The notes beneath the pieces were generated by a model. It saw only the letters and a list, made by a program, of their open reading frames with translations, was not told the DNA's origin and ran no database searches. The position numbers and the translations under genes were made by a program. 57,199 nucleotides of DNA, taken from positions 1 through 57,199 of the forward strand of contig JAGXAR010000021.1 in NCBI GenBank assembly GCA_018971525.1. The letters are read 5' to 3'. Within the stretch, counting starts at the first letter, position 1. Each line of letters begins with the position of its first letter. This DNA comes from Nitrospirota bacterium (GTDB lineage Bacteria > Nitrospirota > Nitrospiria > Nitrospirales > Nitrospiraceae). Shown piece by piece: positions 1 to 7,122 of the stretch.

Positions 1-460
1 CGCACTTGAGGATCGACCAGGCCAACCTTTGAAGAGAGAAACGAGCAAGCTTGGAGGGAACATTGATTAGGCGGTGCTCATTGGACGCGCGCAGTGGAAG
101 ATCTATCAGCCGCCATCCCGAAAGAGGGAACAAGCAAGCTTGGAAGGATGCGGAGTGTGGCCTGGCAGGTCCCCTTTGCTCACGGAACCCCCACGATGAA
201 ACGGTGGTCGTTCGACGTGCGCAGTTATGGACCAAACCAGGCGACACTTGAAGGGAGGTACAAGCTAGCTTGGAGGGACTATTTATAATCGTGCTTGTCC
301 GATGCGCGCACTGAAGGCCAGTCTGGCGACTCCTTTGGGGGAGATGCGGAGCAGGGAAGACCCTCGTTGGACACGCGCAGTGCAGGACCGCCTCGGCAAG
401 GGCGTGAGGTGCACGGTCAAGCAATGACCCCTGTATTTCGTTCCTGTCATGAAACGGAAG
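1..460. repeat. Gene-free stretch of degenerate interspersed repeats
   Basis: No convincing gene lies in positions 1-557. Two short motifs recur imperfectly. One centres on CAAGCTTGGAGGGA and is seen near 43-60, 131-148 and 260-278. The other resembles CTCGTTGGACGCGCGCAGTG and is seen near 77-98, 208-230, 293-315 and 363-386. A further copy of the second motif occurs near 2930-2952. Spacing between copies is irregular (roughly 85-130 bases), so this is not a CRISPR array. The short open frames across it carry no family signature. It looks like decayed intergenic repeat sequence. Confidence 0.6.
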
Positions 461-557
461 CGAGGTGAGGCGGGTGGGGAGCGTCAGGAAGACTCCATCA
501 TCGCAGCGGCGTAAGAACACCTTCCCTGACGCCCCTCTTCATTCGGTCAGCGCAACA

Positions 558-1034
558 CTAGCCCACCTTGATCTCGATGGCCTTCGGCTTCGCCTTCTGG
601 GATTTCGGGAGGTGTACTTGGAGCATCCCGTCCTTGAAGTCGGCAGACACCTTGCTTCCATCCGCGTCCTCCGGAAGGGAAAAGCTGCGCACGAAGCTCC
701 CATAGGCGCGTTCGACCCGGTGATATTTTTTCCCTTGTGCTTCCTTCTCGAATTTCCGTTCGCCGGAAATCGCCAGGACTTCGTTCTCCACCGTGAGCCG
801 TACATCTTCTTTCTTCATGTCCGGCAACTCGGCCTTAATGAGGTATTCCTTCTCATCCTCTGTAATGTCCACCAGTGGAGACCACTGGGCCACAGTCAGG
901 GCTTCCTTCCCTCCATTCCCGGTCGCCTCCCGAGCTGCAAACATCGTCGCCAACCGGTTTTCCAAGTCATCCCGCTCTTTGAAAGGATTCCATCGAGTTC
1001 TGGTGATAGGGTCCCACCGCATCAGTGTGTTCAT
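558..1034 (-). CDS. Small heat shock protein, Hsp20/alpha-crystallin family
   Basis: This 158-residue protein is an ATP-independent holdase chaperone that binds unfolding proteins in the cytoplasm. The N-terminal part (MRWDPITRTRWNPF) is typical of bacterial Hsp20. The alpha-crystallin domain spans about residues 58-150, starting at the stretch EYLIKAELPDMKKEDV and including GSFVRSFSLPE and the late turn FKDGMLQVHLPK. It ends in an IEIKV tail that matches the IXI motif used for oligomer assembly. The start is supported by AAGGAG about 8 bases upstream. It is the most downstream gene of a minus-strand stress cluster. No CIRCE-like operator was seen. Confidence 0.93.
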   Translation of the reverse strand: MNTLMRWDPITRTRWNPFKERDDLENRLATMFAAREATGNGGKEALTVAQWSPLVDITEDEKEYLIKAELPDMKKEDVRLTVENEVLAISGERKFEKEAQGKKYHRVERAYGSFVRSFSLPEDADGSKVSADFKDGMLQVHLPKSQKAKPKAIEIKVG

Positions 1035-1090
1035 GGCTTCATCTCCTTATCGTCCATAGTAGTGAATGTTCAGGACCGTCATGGTCCGTT

Positions 1091-1333
1091 TTACGAATGG
1101 CCTGCTGCGCCAACCACTTGCCGTTCTGCGTTCAACCAGTCCTCCAAGGCCCGACCTTCCTGCCGGTCTCGTTGCTCATACAATTCGTAGGCGCGCCGCG
1201 CAATCAGGTCTTGAGTTTGAGCAGCCTTCGATGCCCGTTCAGTTTGACCGGCCTTCTGACCGGTTGCACTGTCCTTGGGCGTGCCGCCCGACATGGTCGG
1301 CGCTTTGGGATTTGAAACAGTTTGCTTGATCAT
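1091..1333 (-). CDS. DUF2934 domain protein
   Basis: This 80-residue protein has the DUF2934 signature in its C-terminal half, about residues 44-70: IARRAYELYEQR followed by an acidic/tryptophan segment ending EDWLNAERQV. The N-terminal 40 residues are polar, rich in Ser, Thr, Gly and Lys, and probably disordered. The function of the family is not established. In many bacteria such small proteins sit near Hsp20, CsbD and BON genes, as here. A -10-like TATAAT is present on the minus strand at 1357-1362, without a good -35. AGGAGG-type purines precede the start. Confidence 0.75.
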   Translation of the reverse strand: MIKQTVSNPKAPTMSGGTPKDSATGQKAGQTERASKAAQTQDLIARRAYELYEQRDRQEGRALEDWLNAERQVVGAAGHS

Positions 1334-1456
1334 CGTCTACCTCCTCATGCTGCCGAATTATAAAGGGTTAACTAAGTAATCGGCTCCGTCGTCCGCCGAC
1401 ACCACGATAGTCGGATATCGACGGACGGAGAGCTCGCGTATCGTGCGAGTAAGACC

Positions 1457-2014
1457 TTAGGCCTTCTCCTTCACCGTGAGATCGTTCTTCACCGACTTCA
1501 CGCCGGGGACCTGCCAGGCAGTCCAAGACGCCTGGGCACTGGTCATGAGGTCCGGCACCTCGCCGCTGAGTGAGACCACTCCCGCATTCGTCTGAGTATG
1601 GATACCGGCTTTCATCAGACTGGAGCCTTTCGCGATCTGCTCCTTGACCCTGGTCGTAATCGCCTCATCCTTCTCTTCCACCGCCTCGCGTTTGGCCGGG
1701 GCCACCACTTGCAATTCGTTCTTCACACTCTTGACGCCGTCGATCCCTTTGGCAATCCCTTCCGCCGCCTGCTTCGCCGAGTCGGTATCCACCTTGCCAC
1801 GGATGATCACCACGCCCTGTGTGGTCTCGACATTGATTTCACTCCCTTTGACCCGCGCATCGGCAAACATTGCAATCTTGGTCTTCGACGTCAGCCATGA
1901 GTCGTTGATCGGCGTCTTCTCGTCGGCCTTGCCAAGTGCGTTCGCCGATCCGGCGATGAGGGCCCCACCGACAACCAGAGCTGTGCAGAGTGTCAGGACA
2001 TAACGTGTGGTCAT
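1457..2014 (-). CDS. Exported protein with two BON domains (OsmY-like)
   Basis: The 185-residue product starts with a signal peptide (MTTRYVLTLCTALVVGGALI, then an Ala/Gly-rich cleavage area). Two BON domains follow, at about residues 40-105 and 115-180. Each has the pattern of an amphipathic helix, then GVVIIRGKV or GVVSLSGEV, then the GVKSVKN turn. BON domains are associated with membrane or phospholipid binding in osmotic stress proteins such as OsmY, so a periplasmic stress role is likely. I chose the internal ATG at 2014 because AAGGAG lies at the right distance. The longer frame to 2077 would bury the signal peptide. It follows the CsbD gene and is probably co-transcribed with it. Confidence 0.88.
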   Translation of the reverse strand: MTTRYVLTLCTALVVGGALIAGSANALGKADEKTPINDSWLTSKTKIAMFADARVKGSEINVETTQGVVIIRGKVDTDSAKQAAEGIAKGIDGVKSVKNELQVVAPAKREAVEEKDEAITTRVKEQIAKGSSLMKAGIHTQTNAGVVSLSGEVPDLMTSAQASWTAWQVPGVKSVKNDLTVKEKA

Positions 2015-2077
2015 AATCTTCTCCTTAACCGAGATGTAAAAATGTTTTGTCAAATGTCTTTCGTGAATTGCATCCAT

Positions 2078-2305
2078 TCAGTGGGGCTTCTTCTCCGCAA
2101 CTTTCGGCGCTGCCTTCTCATGCCACGCATTCGCCCACTTCATGAGTTCGTCCTTCTTCTCGCCATACCGCTCCTGAACTTTACCGATGAACTTGTCGTA
2201 ACTGCCTTCGATCTGCTTTAAGTCATCATCGGTAAACTTGCCGTACTTCTGTTTCAGTTCGCCTTTGAACTGCGTCCATTTCCCCTTGAGTTGATCAGCG
2301 TTCAT
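2078..2305 (-). CDS. CsbD family stress protein
   Basis: This 75-residue hydrophilic protein begins MNADQLKGKWTQFKGELK, the classic CsbD start, and continues with an acidic/lysine helical segment around GKFTDDDLKQIEGSYDKF. CsbD proteins are small, abundant and induced by general stress in many bacteria; their molecular role is unknown. The start at 2305 is supported by AAGGAGG about 8 bases upstream, so the longer frame to 2353 is not used. The neighbours (BON protein downstream, Hsp20 further on) support a stress operon. The C-terminus is Lys/Pro rich (KVAEKKPH). Confidence 0.9.
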   Translation of the reverse strand: MNADQLKGKWTQFKGELKQKYGKFTDDDLKQIEGSYDKFIGKVQERYGEKKDELMKWANAWHEKAAPKVAEKKPH

Positions 2306-2349
2306 CGGATCGTCCTCCTTGTACACAGATTTAGGTTGGGACCAGGTCA

Positions 2350-2562
2350 TCACGCCGGAAACCGTCTGACGACCTGACAGCCCCCAGCCACGCGCGCCTG
2401 AACGGTGCGCTCCGCGACCATATAGATCGAGACGATCACGGTCCCGATCAAGAACAGATTCCAGGGAATCTGGACCGCGACCGAAGGCACCCCGGCGAGA
2501 TTCAAGGACTCGACCATCAAGCCGACGACCAAGAACATCATGGCATGGGAGAGCCTGGTCAC
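2350..2562 (-). CDS. Small two-span membrane protein, unknown function
   Basis: The 70-residue frame begins with GTG and has two hydrophobic segments, about residues 8-25 and 33-48, followed by a basic tail. Its stop lies about 45 bases before the CsbD start, so it could lead the stress operon. GAGAGGA lies directly before the GTG, which is too close to be ideal, and in-frame ATG codons shortly downstream are alternatives. No family was recognised. The hydrophobic pattern and position favour a real gene but do not prove it. Confidence 0.45.
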   Translation of the reverse strand: MTRLSHAMMFLVVGLMVESLNLAGVPSVAVQIPWNLFLIGTVIVSIYMVAERTVQARVAGGCQVVRRFPA

Positions 2563-3169
2563 TCCTCTCTATGGAATGCGGATGTAGGTCAAATAGTCCT
2601 CTGGAGCAGGGCCAGCGTCCTGGCCGCCTCCATCAGCAGACCATGAGACCAGACAAGCCGTCGTTCAGAAAGACTATGGCATCGGAGCGGCGGAGACTGA
2701 GGAATCGGTCACGCCGGGAAGGATCAGAAAGCGCAAGAGATAGGGCAGTCAGCGGAGCTTCACACCAGACAATATCACCCTGGGCGCAATGAGTACGGGA
2801 GTCAAGCAGTATTAATGTGGGCTTGAATAGTCTAACGATACAGGCACGTTGCGATACGCGGACGCAGAAGGATGGGGAGGAGCGGCCAGGTGCCCTTCTT
2901 GCTCGCAGAGCCCCCACGGTGAAGCAGTGGTCGCTCGATGCGCCCAGTAAAGGGCAGCCTTGGCCACTCCTTTCTTTAAGGTGAAGTATAGAAAATTGGA
3001 AGGCCCTCGCTCGGGCTAATGGCACGTCCCGGGAAATCAATTGCACAGCAATCGGAGGGTGGGGCGGGTGGAAAATATCTGCCAGTGGGTGGGCGGGTGA
3101 GAAAGTTACGCGCAGTGGCGGACCATCCAAGCCGCAGCATTAATTATGATGATTGAGAGAACACGACAC
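2563..3169. other. Gene-free stretch with one repeat copy
   Basis: About 600 bases without a supported gene. Near 2890-2990 it holds a segment resembling the one at 160-235: a GCTCGCAGAG-CCCCCACGGTGAAG run followed by the GTCGCTCGATGCGCCCAGT motif. The 165-residue frame across it on the minus strand has no recognisable family and looks like chance. I see no clear terminator, RNA gene or mobile element. Confidence 0.5.
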
Positions 3170-3718
3170 CTATAGCGCCTCGACGATCTCACGCATCGCT
3201 TTGTCTGGCCAGATCCACTTTTTATGCACGGTGCAAGGCCGATCATTGAGCCATAGGGACGTCTTAATGGGGTCCAACTCCATCACATTGGCCGTCTCCC
3301 GCAAAAGGCCGAATTGAAGATCCCCCGCAACCCTGTTCATGGAGGCCAGCACCGATCGATCGGTATTCCGGTCCATCTGGAGTGGCCCAAGCCTAAGACC
3401 AGCTTGGGCAATGTGATGGTGCGGCAGCCCTTGCGCCTGCAACACAGCAAGAAACAGATCGCGGTGCCAGTGGCCCAGTTCAGCAAGTTGCGGAGCGCGC
3501 AGACCTGGAAGATACAGCACATAGCGAGTGGCATCGTGGCAGAAGAGCACGCACTGACGGCGGTCGAGGGTGAGAAGATGGCCGTGCCAGCTACTCAGGG
3601 GTCCTGATTGGCCCTCACGCTCAGGCTCTGGATCAGACAAATCGTTAGTAGAGGGAATCCGCGTCGCCAGCTTCTGAGTGCAATGGAGGATCACAGATAC
3701 ACCGATAGGGGTCAGCAA
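3170..3718 (-). CDS. DUF6933-like protein
   Basis: This frame of up to 182 residues resembles the DUF6933 family: a start like VILHCTQKL, a central segment WHGHLLTLDRRQCVLFCHD, and YVLYLPGLRAPQL. The family is widespread, often near mobile or defence genes, and has no assigned function. The true start is uncertain. The longest frame begins with TTG at 3718, but family members usually begin just before the CTQKL segment, which would fit the GTG at 3694. It lies 28 bases downstream of hsdM in the same direction and may be read with it. No membrane segment or signal is visible. Confidence 0.65.
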   Translation of the reverse strand: MLTPIGVSVILHCTQKLATRIPSTNDLSDPEPEREGQSGPLSSWHGHLLTLDRRQCVLFCHDATRYVLYLPGLRAPQLAELGHWHRDLFLAVLQAQGLPHHHIAQAGLRLGPLQMDRNTDRSVLASMNRVAGDLQFGLLRETANVMELDPIKTSLWLNDRPCTVHKKWIWPDKAMREIVEAL

Positions 3719-3746
3719 CCGTCTTTGTCTGGCGACAGAAAGCGCA

Positions 3747-5252
3747 TCAGGTTACCTTCTCTGAGGGTTCTCCTCCAAGGTCATTCGCAATCAGGCGAAA
3801 CTGTTCCAACGCTGCTTCGAGGTCATCGACGATTTCTTGGGCGATGATGTCTGGGTTGGGCAGATTGGCGGAGTCTTCTAGGGAGTCGTCCTTGAGCCAG
3901 AAGATATCGAGGCTGGCTTTGTCGCGGGCGATGAGTTCGTCGTACTCGTAGGCACGCCAGCGGCCGTCTGGTTTCTTGTCGGACCAGGTGGGTTTGCGGG
4001 TGTGGCGACTGGCCGGGTTATAGCATTTTACGAACTCGTCGAGGTCTTCGCGCTTCATCGGATCGGTCTTGAGCGTGAAGTGCTTGTTGGTGCGAAGGTC
4101 GTAGATCCAGAGCTTCTTGGTCCAGGGCGTTTCACTCGCCGGCTTCTTATCGAAGAAGAGCACGTTGGCTTTCACGCCCTGCGCATAGAAGAGGCCGGTC
4201 GGCAGACGCAGGAGCGTGTGCACATCGCACTCGTGCAGGAGTTTGCGCCGGACGATCTCCCCTGCTCCACCTTCGAAGAGGACGTTATCAGGCACCACGA
4301 CCGCCGCGCGGCCGTTCTGTTTCAGCAAGGTTTTGACGTGCTGGACGAAATTGAGTTGCTTGTTGGAGGTCGTCGCCCAGAAGTCGTCACGTTCGACGAT
4401 GTCCCGTTCCTTGGAGACTTGACCCTCTTCGCCGACGATCGTCGTGCTGCTCTTCTTCCCGAACGGCGGATTGGTCATCACGATGTCGAACCGATCCCCA
4501 GGATCAGCGGCCAAGGAGTCGGCCACGACGATAGGCAGGTCTTTGTCGCTCCCGATCCCGTGGAGCATCAGGTTCATCGCGCAGAGCCGTGCCGTGCTTT
4601 GGACCAATTCCCATCCCTTGAACGTGCCTTGCTTGAGCTGGCGCTTTTCGTCCTTGGTCAGGTTGGGATAGTGCTTCACGATGTAGTCGTGGGCAGCCAG
4701 GAAGAATCCACCAGTCCCGCAAGCCGGGTCGCAGATCGTATTGTCGGGCTTCGGAGCTATGGCCTCCACCATCGCGACAATCAGCGGCCTTGGAGTGAAG
4801 TACTGGCCCGCGCCGGACTTGGTGTCTTGCGCGTTCTTCTCCAGTAGACCCTCGTACGCATCCCCTTTCACATCGGCGCTCATCGTGGACCAGTCTTCCC
4901 TGTCGATCAGATCCACAATCAGCCGCCGAAGCTTGACGGGGTCCTGAAACTTATTCTGGGCCTTCATGAAGATCAGACCGAGCATGCCCTTCCCTTTGCC
5001 GAGCTCTTCAAGAAGATGTCGGTAGTGATCGAACAGGTCGTCGCCATCCCGCTTCAGCAGGCTGGGCCAACTGTACTTGTCGGGAATCTGGCTGGGCTGG
5101 TTGTACGGAGGCTTTGTCCGCTCGTCGGCCATCTTGAGGAACAGCAAATACGTCAACTGCTCGACGTAATCGCCATAACTCATCCCGTCGTCTCGGAGAA
5201 CGTTGCAGTAGTTCCAGAGTTTTTGAACAATTTGTTGGGAATGATCAGTCAT
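3747..5252 (-). CDS. hsdM: Type I restriction-modification system, DNA methyltransferase subunit M
   Basis: HsdM transfers a methyl group from S-adenosylmethionine to adenine in the DNA site chosen by HsdS. The 501-residue product has the HsdM N-terminal helical region (about 1-130; QQIVQKLWNYCNVLRDDGMSY) and the N6-adenine methylase domain. The AdoMet-binding motif I is DPACGTGGFF near residue 175, and the catalytic motif IV is NPPF near 261. Length is normal for the family. I chose the ATG at 5252; the frame to 5264 adds only four residues. Unusually, hsdM is not next to hsdS: about 2.6 kb of other genes lie between them, and a fragment of a second hsdM start lies at 6960-7121. Confidence 0.95.
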   Translation of the reverse strand: MTDHSQQIVQKLWNYCNVLRDDGMSYGDYVEQLTYLLFLKMADERTKPPYNQPSQIPDKYSWPSLLKRDGDDLFDHYRHLLEELGKGKGMLGLIFMKAQNKFQDPVKLRRLIVDLIDREDWSTMSADVKGDAYEGLLEKNAQDTKSGAGQYFTPRPLIVAMVEAIAPKPDNTICDPACGTGGFFLAAHDYIVKHYPNLTKDEKRQLKQGTFKGWELVQSTARLCAMNLMLHGIGSDKDLPIVVADSLAADPGDRFDIVMTNPPFGKKSSTTIVGEEGQVSKERDIVERDDFWATTSNKQLNFVQHVKTLLKQNGRAAVVVPDNVLFEGGAGEIVRRKLLHECDVHTLLRLPTGLFYAQGVKANVLFFDKKPASETPWTKKLWIYDLRTNKHFTLKTDPMKREDLDEFVKCYNPASRHTRKPTWSDKKPDGRWRAYEYDELIARDKASLDIFWLKDDSLEDSANLPNPDIIAQEIVDDLEAALEQFRLIANDLGGEPSEKVT

Positions 5253-5329
5253 AAGGCCCCACAACCGCTGTTAGTCTGTGCACGGAGGAGCGACGGTGTG
5301 CCGGGATTCCATCGGCATCGCGACGCGAG

Positions 5330-5740
5330 TCACGGCAACACAATCGGGGAAAGCAGCGGGCGAACCGCATCACGAGCAAGTCGGTCGGCAGCAACGGCGC
5401 GCAACGCTTCGTCCCGCTCAATCGGTTCCCAGACACCAGGATATCGAGTCTCGATCGCGTAGGGATTCAGGGCTTCAAGAATGCCGGGCGGAAGAGCCGG
5501 ACGAGCGTCGGCAGGAAGAAGGGCAACAAGTTCCGTCAAATCGTGGATTTTAGGGAACGCAACGCCATACTGGGTCGGGAACGCTTTCAGGTATTTCTCC
5601 GCGCCTTGCTGTGCATGGAAACAGACGGTGTCCCACGGCACATGGGAAGCGGTCAGATTGTTGTCGATATTGAGAAGGTCATGCTCGGCTTTTTCGACCC
5701 ACAGACGTACGATATCCGGTCTCTTAGGCGGCCCGGTCAT
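5330..5740 (-). CDS. HEPN domain protein, toxin-like partner of MNT nucleotidyltransferase
   Basis: The 136-residue product has the HEPN pattern: RLWVEKAEHDLLNIDN in the first helix, then CFHAQQGAEKYLKAF and an HDLTELVALLP segment. In MNT/HEPN toxin-antitoxin pairs the HEPN protein acts as an RNase toxin, usually with an RX4-6H motif. I cannot place a clear copy of that motif here, so activity is unproven. It starts at 5740, inside the end of the nucleotidyltransferase gene (17-base overlap), with AAGGGAAG upstream. This indicates translational coupling with the partner. The alternative longer start at 5758 is less well supported. Confidence 0.85.
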   Translation of the reverse strand: MTGPPKRPDIVRLWVEKAEHDLLNIDNNLTASHVPWDTVCFHAQQGAEKYLKAFPTQYGVAFPKIHDLTELVALLPADARPALPPGILEALNPYAIETRYPGVWEPIERDEALRAVAADRLARDAVRPLLSPIVLP

Positions 5741-6068
5741 AGAGGATCTTCCCTTCACGCAGTGCGGACGCGGTCACGGTGCCGGGAATGTCGCGGTATT
5801 GCACACAATCCTCCGGCGTCACCACAATCAGATCCTTCGGAACGCCCATTCCGGCAAGTAGTCCATGCAGGTCCACCGCTCGCTGTCGCTTCGAACCGTC
5901 CACGCGCATCACGACCAACAGATCCACGTCGCTATCCGGACCGGCGGTGCCGCTCGCATAGGAGCCGAAAAGGATGATTTTGTCCGGAGCGAACCGTTGA
6001 ACGATCCGCCGCACCATCTCGTTCACCTTCTCGTGAACCGCCAACACAGCCGTAGACGTCTCAGCCAT
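5724..6068 (-). CDS. MNT-type nucleotidyltransferase, antitoxin-like
   Basis: This 114-residue protein has the minimal nucleotidyltransferase fold, with the active-site stretch LFGSYASGTAGPDSDVDLLV (GSY followed by DVD) near residues 34-55. In the characterised MNT/HEPN system the MNT enzyme inactivates the HEPN RNase by adding AMP to a tyrosine. Here the two genes overlap by 17 bases, as is usual for that pair. The start at 6068 is preceded by GAGAGG and overlaps the end of the DUF433 gene by eight bases, so three genes form a tightly coupled unit. Confidence 0.88.
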   Translation of the reverse strand: MAETSTAVLAVHEKVNEMVRRIVQRFAPDKIILFGSYASGTAGPDSDVDLLVVMRVDGSKRQRAVDLHGLLAGMGVPKDLIVVTPEDCVQYRDIPGTVTASALREGKILYDRAA

Positions 6069-6279
6069 GACCACCTCTCACGCCGGCATAAGCCCGGCAG
6101 GCTTGAATATCCTCACGCTCCAGCCATGGATAACCATGAAGGATCGTGTCAGGCGTGTCACCGGCAGCCAGCATGCCAAGGACATGTTCGACGGCCAAGC
6201 GGCGACCTCGAATGATCGGCTTACCAGCAAAAATCTTGTGGTTCACCGTGATGCGTTTGAGAAGGAGTTGTTCATCCAT
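6061..6279 (-). CDS. DUF433 family protein, antitoxin-like
   Basis: The 72-residue product shows the DUF433 pattern: RITVNHKIFAGKPIIRGRRL, then VEHVLGMLAAGDTPDTIL and the YPWLEREDIQACRAYA end. The fold is a winged-helix DNA-binding domain, and family members are usually antitoxins of PIN-like or DUF5615 toxins. Here no such toxin follows; instead the gene overlaps an MNT nucleotidyltransferase by eight bases. It may therefore act as a regulator of the MNT/HEPN pair. The start could be the ATG at 6279 or the in-frame GTG at 6291. Confidence 0.82.
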   Translation of the reverse strand: MDEQLLLKRITVNHKIFAGKPIIRGRRLAVEHVLGMLAAGDTPDTILHGYPWLEREDIQACRAYAGVRGGHG

Positions 6280-6367
6280 GGCAGAACTCACTTGCCCGCA
6301 TGATGGCGCACTTGCACAGAGAAGAGAACCTCGCCTTTTGGGGAGGAAACTTGCTTCGCGTCATCGA

Positions 6368-6565
6368 TTACGCGCGCAACACTTCCGGCCTGGTTGAAAG
6401 ATAGGCGAGGATCTCTTGCTGCCGGTCCTGAATCTGAAGCAGATAGGGTGCGGCAAGACGTTCATAGTCTGCGGGCGCATGGGTCTGCCTCGCCTGCTCA
6501 AGAAACCTCCAGAGTTTCTGTACAGCCGTCTCGACCTGATGGAGTTCTTCATCGTTGGAAATCAC
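6368..6565 (-). CDS. Small conserved hypothetical protein, partner of the nucleotidyltransferase
   Basis: This 65-residue acidic helical protein (ELHQVETAVQKLWRFLEQAR in its first half) has no assigned family that I can name with certainty. Its start codon overlaps the stop of the upstream nucleotidyltransferase in an ATGA arrangement, so the two are almost certainly translated together. Small helical proteins coupled to nucleotidyltransferases are often toxin-antitoxin partners. It has no membrane segment or signal. The rest of the locus supports a defence or addiction role, but this is inference. Confidence 0.7.
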   Translation of the reverse strand: MISNDEELHQVETAVQKLWRFLEQARQTHAPADYERLAAPYLLQIQDRQQEILAYLSTRPEVLRA

Positions 6566-6960
6566 GGAATGACCTCGACAATGGGTTGAGTACGAAACTG
6601 CCGGTCCCGAGAGAATACCGTCAATGCGTCCGCGATGTGTTCAGCGCCGATCGACTCAGTGACCCAAAAGACATCGGCATTATAGCGTATTCGACATGTG
6701 TCGTGTATAAACACAGCCAGCAATTCATCGGGAAGCCCCGTCGTCCGAAAGTCAGCGGCCATCACGACAAACAGATCGACATCATTCGGCATAGGAGCCT
6801 CAGTGGAAAAACTGCCGAAGAGATAGATGTGTCTCACTTTCCCGGTCTCATAGAGCCGAGTAACCACCGCGTGAAGCCGCTCATACAGAAACTGCCGCCT
6901 CGGAGTACCGGTCCCAAACCGTTCTCTGATTGTGGCGAGAGAGAAGACCTCGATCATCAT
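6562..6960 (-). CDS. Nucleotidyltransferase-fold protein (DUF6932-like)
   Basis: The 132-residue protein carries a nucleotidyltransferase motif YLFGSFSTEAPMPNDVDLFV at about residues 46-66: GSF followed by DVD, the metal-binding pair. The remaining sequence differs from the MNT protein at 5724-6068, so it is a separate family and most resembles the DUF6932 group. It overlaps the following 65-residue gene by four bases. A remnant of an hsdM start is fused in frame just upstream, ending at the start of this gene. The substrate is not known. Confidence 0.75.
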   Translation of the reverse strand: MMIEVFSLATIRERFGTGTPRRQFLYERLHAVVTRLYETGKVRHIYLFGSFSTEAPMPNDVDLFVVMAADFRTTGLPDELLAVFIHDTCRIRYNADVFWVTESIGAEHIADALTVFSRDRQFRTQPIVEVIP

Positions 6961-7121
6961 GTGGCACTCTCATGGCTCATATCGGCATGTCGCAACGATC
7001 CCCGAAAGGCACAAACAAGCAGGTAGCTCATCCCGCCTGCCTGTGCGCCGCACGCAGACAGGTCGTCACGGCGGACATTGCTGTAGTTCCAGAGTGTTTG
7101 GACGATGCGCAATGAATTCAT
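6960..7121 (-). pseudogene. Remnant of a second hsdM 5' end
   Basis: Reading the minus strand from the ATG at 7121 gives residues RIVQTLWNYSNVRRDD, which match QIVQKLWNYCNVLRDD at the start of the intact HsdM (3747-5252). A 27-base palindrome-containing insert (7036-7062) interrupts the match. The residues GMSY then resume the HsdM sequence, after which similarity is lost and a TGA closes the frame at 6960. The fragment sits directly after the SEC-C gene in the hsd operon, where an intact hsdM would be expected. I infer that hsdM was once adjacent, or that its start was duplicated when the toxin-antitoxin block entered. Confidence 0.65.
7036..7062. repeat. Short GC-rich palindrome inserted in the hsdM remnant
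   Basis: The 27-base segment starts CCTGCCTGTGCGCC and ends GCACGCAGACAGG, and can fold into a hairpin. It interrupts the hsdM-like reading frame between the RDD and GMSY codons without breaking the frame. It looks like a small REP-type intergenic palindrome that inserted after the fragment lost function. Confidence 0.55.
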
Positions 7122-7122
7122 T

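Noticed and set aside
1-460. Possible CRISPR array
   Set aside because: Repeat copies are imperfect and unevenly spaced (about 85-130 bases), with no spacer/repeat periodicity and no cas genes in the window.
2633-3130. 165-codon minus-strand frame
   Set aside because: It covers repeat-rich spacer, has no ribosome binding site and no recognisable domain.
4002-4847. 281-codon plus-strand frame opposite hsdM
   Set aside because: Antisense to clear HsdM motifs, with no start signal or recognised domain.
6960-7121. A functional 53-residue protein from the hsdM-like fragment
   Set aside because: Similarity to HsdM covers only the first 16 residues and GMSY, and the rest is interrupted by a palindrome, so a remnant is more likely.
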